A DNA stretch of 9,458 nucleotides from Chlamydiales bacterium (GTDB lineage Bacteria; Chlamydiota; Chlamydiia; Chlamydiales; JAACFD01): assembly GCA_009937555.1 (NCBI GenBank), contig JAACFD010000062.1:1-9458 (forward strand), given 5' to 3'. A program made the position numbers and the translations under genes. This document shows, piece by piece, positions 1 through 7,234 of the stretch (positions within the stretch are counted from its first letter, which is position 1; every line of letters starts with the position of its first letter). The notes beneath the pieces were generated by a model that ran no database searches, had not been told where the DNA came from, and saw nothing but the letters and a program-made list of their open reading frames with translations.

Positions 1-56
1 AAGTAGGCTAAAATAAAAAATTAAATGTTTTTTTAAAGTTTTATTTCGCCATTTAC

Positions 57-86
57 TTGAAAGAAATATCAAGAAAGTGGCATAAT
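57..86 (+). promoter_or_regulatory. sigma70-type promoter for rplM-rpsI
   Basis: A -35 hexamer TTGAAA (57-62) and a -10 hexamer CATAAT (81-86) are separated by 18 bases; each matches the consensus at five of six positions. Transcription would start near 93, giving a leader of about 43 bases before rplM. A short dyad CTTGA/TCAAG (56-60 and 69-73) overlaps the -35 box, but it is too short to call an operator. The A/T-rich stretch at 1-56 contains no gene I can see and may act as an UP-like region. Confidence 0.6.
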
Positions 87-135
87 ACCCTGTTTTAATA
101 ATCATGAGATGAAAGACATAAGCTAGGATTCACAG

Positions 136-591
136 ATGTCAAAGGAAAAATCACTGAAAACACCTAAAACCTATATCGCAAAGCCTAAAGAAAAGACTTT
201 ACAATGGTTTTTAATTGATGCTGAAGGTAAGACCCTAGGCCGTTTATCTTCTGAAATAGCTAAAATTCTTAGAGGTAAACACAGACCTGACTTCACACCT
301 AATGCAGATACTGGCGATGGCGTTATTGTTATTAATGGCGACAAAATCGTTGTTTCAGGAAATAAAGAAGCGACTAAAGTTTACCGTCACTACACTGGTT
401 ACATGAGCGGTCTTAGAGAAATTTCTTACCAGACAATGATGGAAAAGCATCCTGATAGAATCATTTCTCACGCTGTTAAAGGTATGATGCCAAAAACAAA
501 GCTAGGTAAGGCTCAATTTAAAAGATTGAGAGTTCTTGCAGGAAGCGATCACCAAATGCAGGCTCAACAGCCTATAGCAGTAAACATTTAA
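136..591 (+). CDS. rplM: 50S ribosomal protein L13
   Basis: Large-subunit ribosomal protein that binds 23S rRNA early in assembly. The 151-residue product has the family core: W24-F-L-I-D-A with GKTLGRLSSEIAKILRGKH (31-49), then GDGVIVINGDK (60-70), the YRHYTGY segment (83-89) and the signature HAVKGMMPKTKLG (112-124), followed by LRVL (131-134). It is slightly longer than the usual ~142 residues because of a basic N-terminal extension of about ten residues, which as I recall is also found in Chlamydia L13. The ATG at 136 is preceded by AGGA at 125-128 with a 7-base spacer. It forms the usual pair with rpsI, 20 bases downstream. Identification is secure; the resemblance to chlamydial L13 is from memory. 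Confidence 0.98.
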   Translation: MSKEKSLKTPKTYIAKPKEKTLQWFLIDAEGKTLGRLSSEIAKILRGKHRPDFTPNADTGDGVIVINGDKIVVSGNKEATKVYRHYTGYMSGLREISYQTMMEKHPDRIISHAVKGMMPKTKLGKAQFKRLRVLAGSDHQMQAQQPIAVNI

Positions 592-601
592 CAAATTTTT
601 T

Positions 602-606
602 AGGAA
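602..606 (+). promoter_or_regulatory. Shine-Dalgarno site of rpsI
   Basis: AGGAA lies 5 bases upstream of the ATG at 612, inside the 20-base gap after rplM. It fixes the rpsI start and fits co-translation of the two ribosomal genes from one message. Confidence 0.75.
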
Positions 607-611
607 CTATT

Positions 612-1013
612 ATGAAAAAGAAAACTGAAGAATACGTAGCTACTGGAAGAAGAAAGACTGCTGTGGCTTCTATCCGCCTAAGAAAAGGCTCTGGGAAAGT
701 TGATGTAAATGGTAAAAATTTTGACGCTTACTTCCCATTAGAATTCCAAAGAAATGAGTTACTTGAGCCGCTTGCTAAAATAGAAAGCGACAACTCTTCA
801 TACGATATCATCATCAGAGTAAAAGGTGGTGGGGTAGAGTCTCAAGTTGAAGCAGCTAGATTAGGTTTAGCTAGAGCTCTAGTTCAAGAAGAAGAAGGAA
901 GAAGACAGGCTCTTAAAGCTGATGGATTCCTTAAAAGAGATCCAAGAGCTAAAGAAAGGAAGAAATACGGTCTTGCTGGTGCAAGAAAACGCTTCCAGTT
1001 CTCTAAGCGTTAA
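612..1013 (+). CDS. rpsI: 30S ribosomal protein S9
   Basis: Small-subunit ribosomal protein whose C-terminal tail reaches the decoding-site region and contacts P-site tRNA. The 133-residue product has the expected parts: ATGRRKTAVASIRL near the N-terminus (10-23), DVNGKNF--YFPLE (31-44), the family signature GGGVESQVEAARLGLARAL (72-90), RDPR (109-112), and the very basic tail RKKYGLAGARKRFQFSKR (116-133) ending in the near-universal SKR. Length is normal. It is the second gene of the rplM operon and is followed 26 bases later by an intrinsic terminator. Confidence 0.98.
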   Translation: MKKKTEEYVATGRRKTAVASIRLRKGSGKVDVNGKNFDAYFPLEFQRNELLEPLAKIESDNSSYDIIIRVKGGGVESQVEAARLGLARALVQEEEGRRQALKADGFLKRDPRAKERKKYGLAGARKRFQFSKR

Positions 1014-1039
1014 TCTTTCTTTTATAAGATTACTTATAA

Positions 1040-1071
1040 CCCAGAAGAGTTTCTTTTCTGGGTTTTTTTTT
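1040..1071 (+). terminator. intrinsic terminator after rpsI, possibly bidirectional
   Basis: CCCAGAA (1040-1046) pairs with TTCTGGG (1056-1062) across a 9-base loop, and nine T residues follow (1063-1071). This is a textbook Rho-independent terminator for the rplM-rpsI transcript. The convergent yqgE gene ends at 1075, only 3 bases past the T run, so the same hairpin probably also serves the minus-strand operon. In that direction the sequence after the stem (TTATAAGTAATCTTAT) is A/T-rich but a poorer U tract. Confidence 0.9.
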
Positions 1072-1074
1072 GCT

Positions 1075-1644
1075 CTAATTTAAGCTAAGATCATCCGGCA
1101 TTGTAGAGTAAGTTGCATACTTACCACCTAGATCTCTTAGAAGCTCTTTCCACATATTCTCAATTGGAATGCTAAACACTCTTTCAAAGCTACCCTCTGC
1201 TGCAAACCAGGCTCCATCCAGGTATTCTCGTTCTAGTTGACCTGCAGCCCAACCAGCATAGCCAAAACACATATTAACATGGATGTCGGTATCTTTTAGC
1301 ACAAGCTTCTGTAAGAAAGTTAAGTCTCCACCAAGATAAACCCTAGGTAGAATTTCTACTGTTTGTGAGGGTTCTTCAGGTGAAGAGTGTAAAATCATCA
1401 TCTGATTCCCCTGGACAGGGCCTCCTGAAAGAAGTCTAATATTTGGATTCTCAATATGCTCAGAACCTAAGATATCCTCAGGGAGTTGAATATCAACTGG
1501 CAGATTGATAGCAATAGCAAAAGAACCTGTGTGATTGCACTCACATAAGAGCATAACAGTCCTAAAAAAAGGACCTGAATCAATTTCAGGGCTTGAAATG
1601 AGTAGTGTACCTTTTGTTAACTCTGAGAATGGGATATTTTTCAT
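1075..1644 (-). CDS. yqgE: YqgE/AlgH family protein (UPF0301, DUF179)
   Basis: Small soluble protein of the YqgE/AlgH family. It is widespread in Gram-negative bacteria, its structure is known, and its biochemical role is not settled (AlgH was named for an effect on alginate regulation in Pseudomonas). The 189 residues show the family blocks in order: KGTLLISSP (11-19), FFRTVMLLCECNHTGSFAIAINLP (26-49, where most members have G-LVLN-P), LSGGPV (72-77), and GYAGWAAGQLE (128-138), followed by the C-terminal WKELLRDLGGKYA (165-177). There is no signal peptide or membrane segment, so it is probably cytoplasmic. Its ATG overlaps the stop of the MCE gene by 4 bp (ATGA), which implies translational coupling to the lipid transporter. 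It is the last gene of the minus-strand block. Family assignment is sure; function is unknown. Confidence 0.93.
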   Translation of the reverse strand: MKNIPFSELTKGTLLISSPEIDSGPFFRTVMLLCECNHTGSFAIAINLPVDIQLPEDILGSEHIENPNIRLLSGGPVQGNQMMILHSSPEEPSQTVEILPRVYLGGDLTFLQKLVLKDTDIHVNMCFGYAGWAAGQLEREYLDGAWFAAEGSFERVFSIPIENMWKELLRDLGGKYATYSTMPDDLSLN

Positions 1645-2876
1645 TGTTCGCTTCTTTCATTTGCTTCTACAAACTCTTCTGTGTATAACTTTAAAGAAGC
1701 GCTTAGAGCTTCTACTCTTCTTAAGAGGTCTGCAAAACTAGTTTTAAATTCTTCATTATTATGAACTTTTTCTTTCTCAGCTTTGTTGAGCAGTAAAGAT
1801 GTTCGAGATAAAGAAGTGGATATATGATCCATTTCATCATGGAAATAACGCTCGAAATGCTCAGGGGTTTCTAGTGTTTCTAGTAGGTTTCTTCTCTTAG
1901 TTCTTATGCGTTGCCAACCTTTATCTAGGTGGAAGAGTAGGCCATAGTGATTCATATCATTAAGTAACACTTCCATTTTATTGGTAAGGCTAGTCACCCT
2001 TAGGTAAAGGTCGTCAGTATGTACAATTTTACCTAATGTTCCTTGGCCACTATTAATGCTTTTTAGCAGTGCATTGAGGTTACTACTTGTTTCATTAATG
2101 TTTTTTACAGAGTTAACCAGCTTTTCTTCGTCATTTAAGCGGTTCACAATGTTTGATAGGTTATCCACTAGTCCCTGTTGATTGATATTAGTAAAGCTAG
2201 TTTCAATAGAAGCCATAGCTCCTGAAAAGTTTACTGCTGCATCATTCATGCTAGAGACAAGGTTACTTTCATTCACTTTACCAAGAGTAACGTTAAGTTC
2301 ATCAACTGTTTTATGAAAAGAGGTGATAGTGATTTTAAGTTCCTCGTTATTAATACTTAAAAAATCAGAAAATTTACTTAGTGTTTGTTGAACAGTTGCT
2401 GCAAACGAGCTCATTTGTTTAATCGTTTCCTGAAGAGATGAAGCTGACTTTGAATAGATGACTGTGTCATTCACCAATTTTGCAGGCTTAGAAGAGAAGT
2501 GAGCTTTAGGTAAAATTGCAATAGACTTTTCACCAAATAAGCCCGAAGTTTGAATAACAATGTCATCTGTATCGTATACTTCAATAGACGAGTCTACACT
2601 TAATACAAGTTCAAAGAAAAATACCTGATCACCAAATGAGTGTTGCTGAGATCTAGCTTCTCTAATTTCATTAATAGCAATTACCTCTCCAACAGGTTTT
2701 CCTGCAAAGGTAACCCTTGTCCCTACAGACACCTTTTCAATAGTGGGGAATCGTACTCTAAGTGTCGTTTCTCCATCACCAAAAGAGGGCTTTAAAAATA
2801 AGAGCACCGCAAATGAAATCACTAAGGCACAGAGAATAAAAAGTCCGATCATAAAAGTTTTGTATCTTTCTGACAT
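1641..2876 (-). CDS. mlaD: MCE-domain (MlaD-like) lipid transport protein, long form
   Basis: Substrate-binding subunit of an MCE-type ABC lipid transporter, anchored in the inner membrane and projecting into the periplasm. The 411 residues start with a short cytoplasmic tail and one membrane helix (about 8-29). The MCE domain follows (about 37-121), with VRFPTIEKVSVGTRVTFAGK (41-60), PVGEVIAI (61-68) and the closing SGLFGEKSIAIL (111-122). A loop around 71-84 looks a little longer than usual. The rest (about 145-405) is mostly polar helix, rich in N, S, E and K and of coiled-coil character. It includes the GTLGKIVHTDDLY motif (279-291) seen in many long MCE proteins. It is more than twice the length of E. 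coli MlaD (about 183 residues). It lies 29 bases after mlaF and overlaps yqgE by 4 bp. The symbol reflects family and position only; the paralogue assignment is inferred. Confidence 0.9.
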   Translation of the reverse strand: MSERYKTFMIGLFILCALVISFAVLLFLKPSFGDGETTLRVRFPTIEKVSVGTRVTFAGKPVGEVIAINEIREARSQQHSFGDQVFFFELVLSVDSSIEVYDTDDIVIQTSGLFGEKSIAILPKAHFSSKPAKLVNDTVIYSKSASSLQETIKQMSSFAATVQQTLSKFSDFLSINNEELKITITSFHKTVDELNVTLGKVNESNLVSSMNDAAVNFSGAMASIETSFTNINQQGLVDNLSNIVNRLNDEEKLVNSVKNINETSSNLNALLKSINSGQGTLGKIVHTDDLYLRVTSLTNKMEVLLNDMNHYGLLFHLDKGWQRIRTKRRNLLETLETPEHFERYFHDEMDHISTSLSRTSLLLNKAEKEKVHNNEEFKTSFADLLRRVEALSASLKLYTEEFVEANERSEQ

Positions 2877-2881
2877 AACAG

Positions 2882-2887
2882 CTTCCT
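2882..2887 (-). promoter_or_regulatory. Shine-Dalgarno site of the MCE gene
   Basis: On the minus strand AGGAAG lies 5 bases before the ATG at 2876. It is the strongest ribosome-binding sequence among the minus-strand genes and supports that start. It sits inside the 29-base gap after mlaF. Confidence 0.7.
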
Positions 2888-2905
2888 TAGAATTAAAGTT
2901 ACCTC

Positions 2906-3679
2906 TTATTTTTCTATTGAAAAGGCATTTTTATAAAAACTTTGTAATAAAGGATCATCTGGTAAGTTACCATCAATGAAATCCTGAGCATCTATTATAG
3001 TTGATATCATCTTATCTTGATCAAAAACAGCAATTCTATCACCAACAGTAGCAGCAGTCATGATATTGTGAGTGATGACTACGCTAGTGGCATTTAACTC
3101 TTTTTGTGTCTTAATAATAAGGTCATTAATCTGCTTTGAGGTGATGGCATCAAGTCCTGTTGTAGGTTCATCATATAATACAACCTGTGGCCTGTAGATA
3201 ATAAGACGGGCAAGGGCAGCTCTTTTTCGCATACCTCCAGAAAGTTCTGAGGGCATAATGTTTTGCTTACCAGATAGCCCTACCATATCCAAGGCTTCTT
3301 CTACTCGCTTATCAATTTCTTCTTTGCTGATTGGAATATCACTATTTAGATTCTGATGCTGGGTTAAATGAAAAGCAACATTCTGACCTACATTCATTGA
3401 GTCAAATAAGGCTGCGCCTTGAAATAGCATACCCATATTTTTTACTACACTGTAGAGTTCACTTTCTTCTAGTTCTGAGATACGTGTATCTTCTATCTCA
3501 ACATAGCCTGAGTCTGGTTTATCGATTCCAATAATCTGTTTCAAAAGCACGCTTTTACCAACACCAGACCTACCCAAAATCACAAGGGTTTCTCCTTTCA
3601 TAATGTCAAGTGAAAGGCCCTTAAGAACCTGGTGCTTACCAAAGGCTTTCCAGAGATTGCGTATCTTAATCTGCTTCAT
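2906..3679 (-). CDS. mlaF: ABC transporter ATPase, MlaF-like
   Basis: Cytoplasmic ATPase that powers the MlaE/MCE lipid transporter. All nucleotide-binding motifs are intact in the 257 residues: Walker A GRSGVGKS (36-43), Q-loop Q87 in MLFQ, ABC signature LSGGM (146-150) followed by RKRAALAR, Walker B VVLYDE (166-171), D-loop GLDA (175-178) and switch histidine H204 in VITHN. The GRSGVGKS Walker A, the LFQGAALFDSMNV segment (85-97) and the SGGMRKR form of the signature are typical of the MlaF/Mkl subfamily rather than of amino-acid or drug exporters. Length is close to E. coli MlaF (about 269 residues). The start codon overlaps the mlaE stop by 4 bp (ATGA), and the ribosome-binding sequence is weak (AAGTGG), consistent with coupled translation. 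Confidence 0.96.
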   Translation of the reverse strand: MKQIKIRNLWKAFGKHQVLKGLSLDIMKGETLVILGRSGVGKSVLLKQIIGIDKPDSGYVEIEDTRISELEESELYSVVKNMGMLFQGAALFDSMNVGQNVAFHLTQHQNLNSDIPISKEEIDKRVEEALDMVGLSGKQNIMPSELSGGMRKRAALARLIIYRPQVVLYDEPTTGLDAITSKQINDLIIKTQKELNATSVVITHNIMTAATVGDRIAVFDQDKMISTIIDAQDFIDGNLPDDPLLQSFYKNAFSIEK

Positions 3680-4464
3680 AAGCCACTTTGGTGTAAAATG
3701 TTTAGTGCATAAGAGAGCACAAAGTTTACAATTAAAATAATAGAGTAGCAGGTGACGACGCTCTGAGTAGTTGCGTTACCTACGCCTTGAGCCCCACCTC
3801 TAGCCTTAATTCCCTTAAAACAACAAACTGTAATAATGATGAGGCCAAATATAAGAGACTTTAATAAGCCAGAAAAAAAGTCAAAACGAGCAATATGAGC
3901 AGGAAGGGGGTCTAAGTAAGAGTTAGGGGGCATTGAAAAGACAAATACTGAAATTAAGTAACCACCCCATATTCCCATAATGCAACTAAAGATAGTCAAG
4001 ATAGGAAGCATACTAATACCAGCAATAAAGCGAGGTACAATTAAAAAACGAAGGGGGTTTACTGCCATAGATCGCAATGCGTCAATCTGCTCAGTAACTT
4101 TCATCGATCCTAGCTCTGCACACATAGCAGAGCCAACGCGGCCTGTAACCATAAATGCGGTTAAGATAGGACCTAATTCAATGAGCATTGATTTGGCTAC
4201 CATAAGTCCAGTTGCTCCTGCTAGTCCTTTGTCTGAAAGTTGATAAAAAGACTGCACTGCAAGTACTAACCCTGTAGAAAATCCAGTAATAGCTACGACT
4301 GGTAACGACTTTACACCTATCTCATATGAGTGTTCAATAATTAAGCTAAATGAGGGCATGCGGCGAAACATAAGAGTAAGCACGGCCTTTATAAATAAAT
4401 AGAACTCGCCAATAGCTACAATAGCGTCAAAGAAGTAGGAGCTTATTTTATTTAAGATACTCAT
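3676..4464 (-). CDS. mlaE: ABC transporter permease, MlaE family
   Basis: Inner-membrane permease of the MCE lipid transporter. The 262-residue product has the family core GFSTGLVLAVQSF (61-73) and the strongly conserved stretch ELGPILTAFMVTGRVGSA (96-113), followed by AELGSMKVTEQIDAL (116-130), with PLRFLIVPR (137-145) after it. The C-terminal GGAQGVGNATTQSVV (223-237) matches the usual GA-GVG-AT--VV motif. Hydrophobic stretches near 58-75, 98-112, 145-175, 200-216 and 236-255 fit the MlaE fold, and the N-terminus begins with an amphipathic/interfacial helix. Length equals E. coli MlaE (about 260). I see no good Shine-Dalgarno sequence before the ATG at 4464. It opens the transporter sub-block, 131 bases after tamB, and overlaps mlaF by 4 bp. 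Confidence 0.95.
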   Translation of the reverse strand: MSILNKISSYFFDAIVAIGEFYLFIKAVLTLMFRRMPSFSLIIEHSYEIGVKSLPVVAITGFSTGLVLAVQSFYQLSDKGLAGATGLMVAKSMLIELGPILTAFMVTGRVGSAMCAELGSMKVTEQIDALRSMAVNPLRFLIVPRFIAGISMLPILTIFSCIMGIWGGYLISVFVFSMPPNSYLDPLPAHIARFDFFSGLLKSLIFGLIIITVCCFKGIKARGGAQGVGNATTQSVVTCYSIILIVNFVLSYALNILHQSGL

Positions 4465-4533
4465 AGTTAATTATCTGTAAAGTTTCCAATAGGTTGGTAT
4501 AGCATTCATAGTGAACCATCTTGGCATATTCGA

Positions 4534-4563
4534 CAAAAGAATAAAAGAAAGTTTTTTAAACTT
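4534..4563 (-). terminator. possible weak terminator or attenuator between tamB and mlaE
   Basis: In the 131-base tamB-mlaE gap, the inverted repeat AAGTTT/AAACTT (4549-4554 and 4558-4563, 3-base loop) is followed on the minus strand by a T-rich stretch (TCTTTTATTCTTTT). The stem is A/T-rich, so termination would be partial at best. I could not find a convincing promoter for mlaE in the same gap, which leaves read-through from the tam genes the simpler reading. Confidence 0.3.
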
Positions 4564-4595
4564 AAAATGAGTGGGTTAAAGCTATGGCTACAAAC

Positions 4596-7193
4596 TTAAA
4601 AGCTGTGTTTCCACTTGATAGCTACTTCACCTTCTTCAAAGTCATTATCCGATTGCGTCTCTATAAAGATTTTATCAGATAGTTGAACATCTAGTTGTAG
4701 CTGAAGAGACTCTTTACTAAAGTCTTTGCCTACTGACACAAACAAGCGGTTGGTTAAGTACTTACCTACCTTTAACGTCCAGGGGGCAGGTAGGTTACTA
4801 TCAACTTGCTCACTTTGGTATATCTCTATTGTGTCAAAAAGACGTTCAGGAATCTTAGAGATAGAAGAGTTAAAAGAAGTAAAATTGGAAGTTTTCCATA
4901 TTAGCTGAGAGAGTTGAAGGGCTTCTGTTGGGGAGATTTGCTCCAGAGGTTTGTTTAAAAGTAGGTGACTTAAGTTGTGGTATAGGTCCTGCTGTCCGGG
5001 TGAAGAGATAGAAAGATTATTTAAAGGGCCATTTAAGTGAAAGATAAAGGCAGAGTTATCTGTGCTCTGGAGTGTAATGTCAGCATAGCCAGCAACTCCT
5101 TGCGTCTCATTAAATAAGATATTACCTCTTGTAATACTCATTTTCTTGTTACCAAGTAAAAAGAAGCCTTCTTTGATTTGCAAGTTACCATCAATATTTG
5201 GTTTTTTTGTATCACCCTTAATTTTAAATTGCCCTTTCCAGTTTGAGTGAAGTCCTTTGCCATGGGTTTTGATATCTTTTATAGATAAGGCTAGGTTCAT
5301 TTTAAGGGTAGGTGCTGCTTTTGTAGCTCTAACAGGTGATTTAGTAGCTGGCTTATCTTCTCCAACAAAACTCACTTCAAATTCAGGGATTTTTTTTGAG
5401 CTACTTTCAGATATTTCATATGAAGCTTCATCCATACTGAAGGTTCCCTGAAGGCTGTGCTCTTGCCTCATTGATTTATATAAGTCAGCTTCTCCAGTAA
5501 TTCTAGTGGTTCCAATAGTGTTGTCAGCAACTAGAAAGTTATTAGCATGGATCTTTAACTTATAGTCAAAGTTACTAGGATTGTTTAGTGAAGAAAGTTC
5601 TCCACTAAATTCAAGTAAGCCCTTCTTAGTGCTTTTTGTATTGCTAAAGGTTATACGCTTAACCACAGCTTTATTAGCATTTAAAACTACTTTACCATCT
5701 AGCTTAAGAGCATTACCAGCGCGTTCTAGTAGTTCTATATCCTCAAAATAGAAATAACCATCGAGGTATTCTTTATAGGTGTCTACTGTGAGAGATGAGC
5801 TTTTAAACCAGCCATTCTTACCTACTTTGAAAATCATTGGTGAGAACTGTAGGTGTTGCTTTGTCTGCGCAACGCTTACTACTTGTTGGTTTTGAAAACT
5901 TAAGCCAAAAATTTCACCTGAAAGATCTTCTAAGTTAAAGTGCTTGTAGTCGTCAGTCTGACTTGCACTTAGATCAACACTAAATAGTCGGTTACTGATA
6001 CTGTCAGGTAGCTGGTTGAGCTCTCCTTTTGCCTTTAATTGAATTTTCTCGTTAGGAAGAGCTATGGCGTGTAGATAAAACAAAGAAAGCTGGTCACTGT
6101 AGTAACCTTGCAAGTCAAGTTCGTGTTTATTATCTTTAAAATCATAGTGAAGTTCAAGGGTATCTAATTTATCTGAGTTTTCTGTTAAGTCTAAAGTCAA
6201 TGCAGGGGTTTTAAAGTTAAATTTGGCAGCACCTTTTAAAGTTTCTATATTCTTTAGTGACTCAATGCTAGGAAAAGCTGTATTTTTCTGGAGAGTAAAA
6301 GAAGTATCCCCCGATTCACTTTTAAGATTCACCTGGCCATCAAGGTTATATAGGCCCTTTGGGGTTGAAGTAAGAGCTATCTGTAATGTATGGCTTTTCT
6401 CTTCAAATGAGCTGGCGAAAAAATTTCCTTCAACTACTGTTGTTGATGGCTTAAAAAGTGAAAAAGTTTCTAACTTGTACTGACCTTTAAGTTTTTTTAT
6501 CGCAACTTGAGGGTGGGAAAATAATCTTGAGAAGTCTCTTTGGGAAAGTAAGAACTCTGTGGTTAGACTATAGAAATTCTTATGTATAGGTAAGCTATAT
6601 CCTACATTTACCTTTGCCTGTCCTTTATAGACTTTAGCTAAAAGGCTGAAAGAATGGTTAGACTGTGTAGTATGAACTCGAGTTTTAAAGGTTTGATTAT
6701 CTAGTAATAGACCTTCAAATAGCAGGGTTTGATAAGTCTCTAAAAAAGCTTTTTTAGAGTTAATTCTAGCTTTTTTTATGCTAATGCTAGGGCTAGTCAT
6801 TAATATTGATGAAGGCGAAGCTGCCAACTTAGCTGGAGGGGGGGCTTCTTCTGGCGCAATAGTTTCTAGACCATCAATGTTTAAATAGTTGATGTAAAGA
6901 CCTTTTTTGAACAGCTGCATTCCAGAAAAGTTTACCTGGAGGCTATCCATGCTAAGGCTGGTACTAGTAGATGATGAAAGCTGCAGCTTCTCAGCATGAA
7001 GGGTGAGCGGTAGAGAAAAGCGAAGATCTTTACAAGAAATAGAGCCCTCGTAGTGTCTTTCAGCTTTCTCTAGGATAGCTTTCTGTAGGGAGTGAGGTAG
7101 GGCTATAGGGGAATAAGTGCTCCAGGCCCATAGAAATAGAGCGAAAAACACTGAGAAAAATAGTAGTAATTGTTTCTTATTTAATAGGTCCAT
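4596..7193 (-). CDS. tamB: TamB-like translocation/assembly module protein (DUF490, AsmA-like)
   Basis: Inner-membrane-anchored protein spanning the periplasm as a long beta-helical hydrophobic groove. It partners TamA and is implicated in outer-membrane protein assembly and phospholipid transfer. The 865 residues begin with a signal-anchor helix (about 8-29, LLFFSVFFALFLWAWS), followed by an AsmA-like start and a proline-rich stretch (EEAPPPAK, near 115-122). A long region of alternating beta strands fills the middle. The C-terminal DUF490/TamB domain is clear: NLQIKEGFFLLG with MSITRGNILFN (about 668-692), the LNGPLNNLSISSPG segment (about 719-732), and WTLKVGKYLTNRLFVSVG (about 801-818). 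The protein ends in an aromatic residue (WKHSF). It is clearly shorter than E. coli TamB (about 1259). It starts about 41 bases after tamA. No strong Shine-Dalgarno is visible; the anchor helix directly after the first ATG supports the start. Confidence 0.92.
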   Translation of the reverse strand: MDLLNKKQLLLFFSVFFALFLWAWSTYSPIALPHSLQKAILEKAERHYEGSISCKDLRFSLPLTLHAEKLQLSSSTSTSLSMDSLQVNFSGMQLFKKGLYINYLNIDGLETIAPEEAPPPAKLAASPSSILMTSPSISIKKARINSKKAFLETYQTLLFEGLLLDNQTFKTRVHTTQSNHSFSLLAKVYKGQAKVNVGYSLPIHKNFYSLTTEFLLSQRDFSRLFSHPQVAIKKLKGQYKLETFSLFKPSTTVVEGNFFASSFEEKSHTLQIALTSTPKGLYNLDGQVNLKSESGDTSFTLQKNTAFPSIESLKNIETLKGAAKFNFKTPALTLDLTENSDKLDTLELHYDFKDNKHELDLQGYYSDQLSLFYLHAIALPNEKIQLKAKGELNQLPDSISNRLFSVDLSASQTDDYKHFNLEDLSGEIFGLSFQNQQVVSVAQTKQHLQFSPMIFKVGKNGWFKSSSLTVDTYKEYLDGYFYFEDIELLERAGNALKLDGKVVLNANKAVVKRITFSNTKSTKKGLLEFSGELSSLNNPSNFDYKLKIHANNFLVADNTIGTTRITGEADLYKSMRQEHSLQGTFSMDEASYEISESSSKKIPEFEVSFVGEDKPATKSPVRATKAAPTLKMNLALSIKDIKTHGKGLHSNWKGQFKIKGDTKKPNIDGNLQIKEGFFLLGNKKMSITRGNILFNETQGVAGYADITLQSTDNSAFIFHLNGPLNNLSISSPGQQDLYHNLSHLLLNKPLEQISPTEALQLSQLIWKTSNFTSFNSSISKIPERLFDTIEIYQSEQVDSNLPAPWTLKVGKYLTNRLFVSVGKDFSKESLQLQLDVQLSDKIFIETQSDNDFEEGEVAIKWKHSF

Positions 7194-7234
7194 AAGTTGC
7201 TATTTTACAATGTTTAAGACTTTAAATAAAGCGG

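Noticed and set aside
1..135. Possible end of an upstream gene or an r-protein leader structure before rplM.
   Set aside because: No open frame enters from the left edge with any recognisable product, and no stable stem other than a 5-bp dyad is seen in the short leader; only a promoter and ribosome-binding site are supported.
3980..4243. Plus-strand open frames inside the minus-strand genes, for example 3980-4243 and 6223-6483.
   Set aside because: They are antisense shadows of mlaE and tamB: no ribosome-binding site, no recognisable family, and the minus-strand frames carry clear family motifs.
4465..4595. Promoter for mlaE in the tamB-mlaE gap, including a GATAAT just 5 bases before the start (leaderless pattern) and a TTGTCG further upstream.
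   Set aside because: GATAAT has no reasonable -35 at 16-19 bases, and TTGTCG has no good -10 at the right distance; A/T-rich sequence yields such matches by chance.
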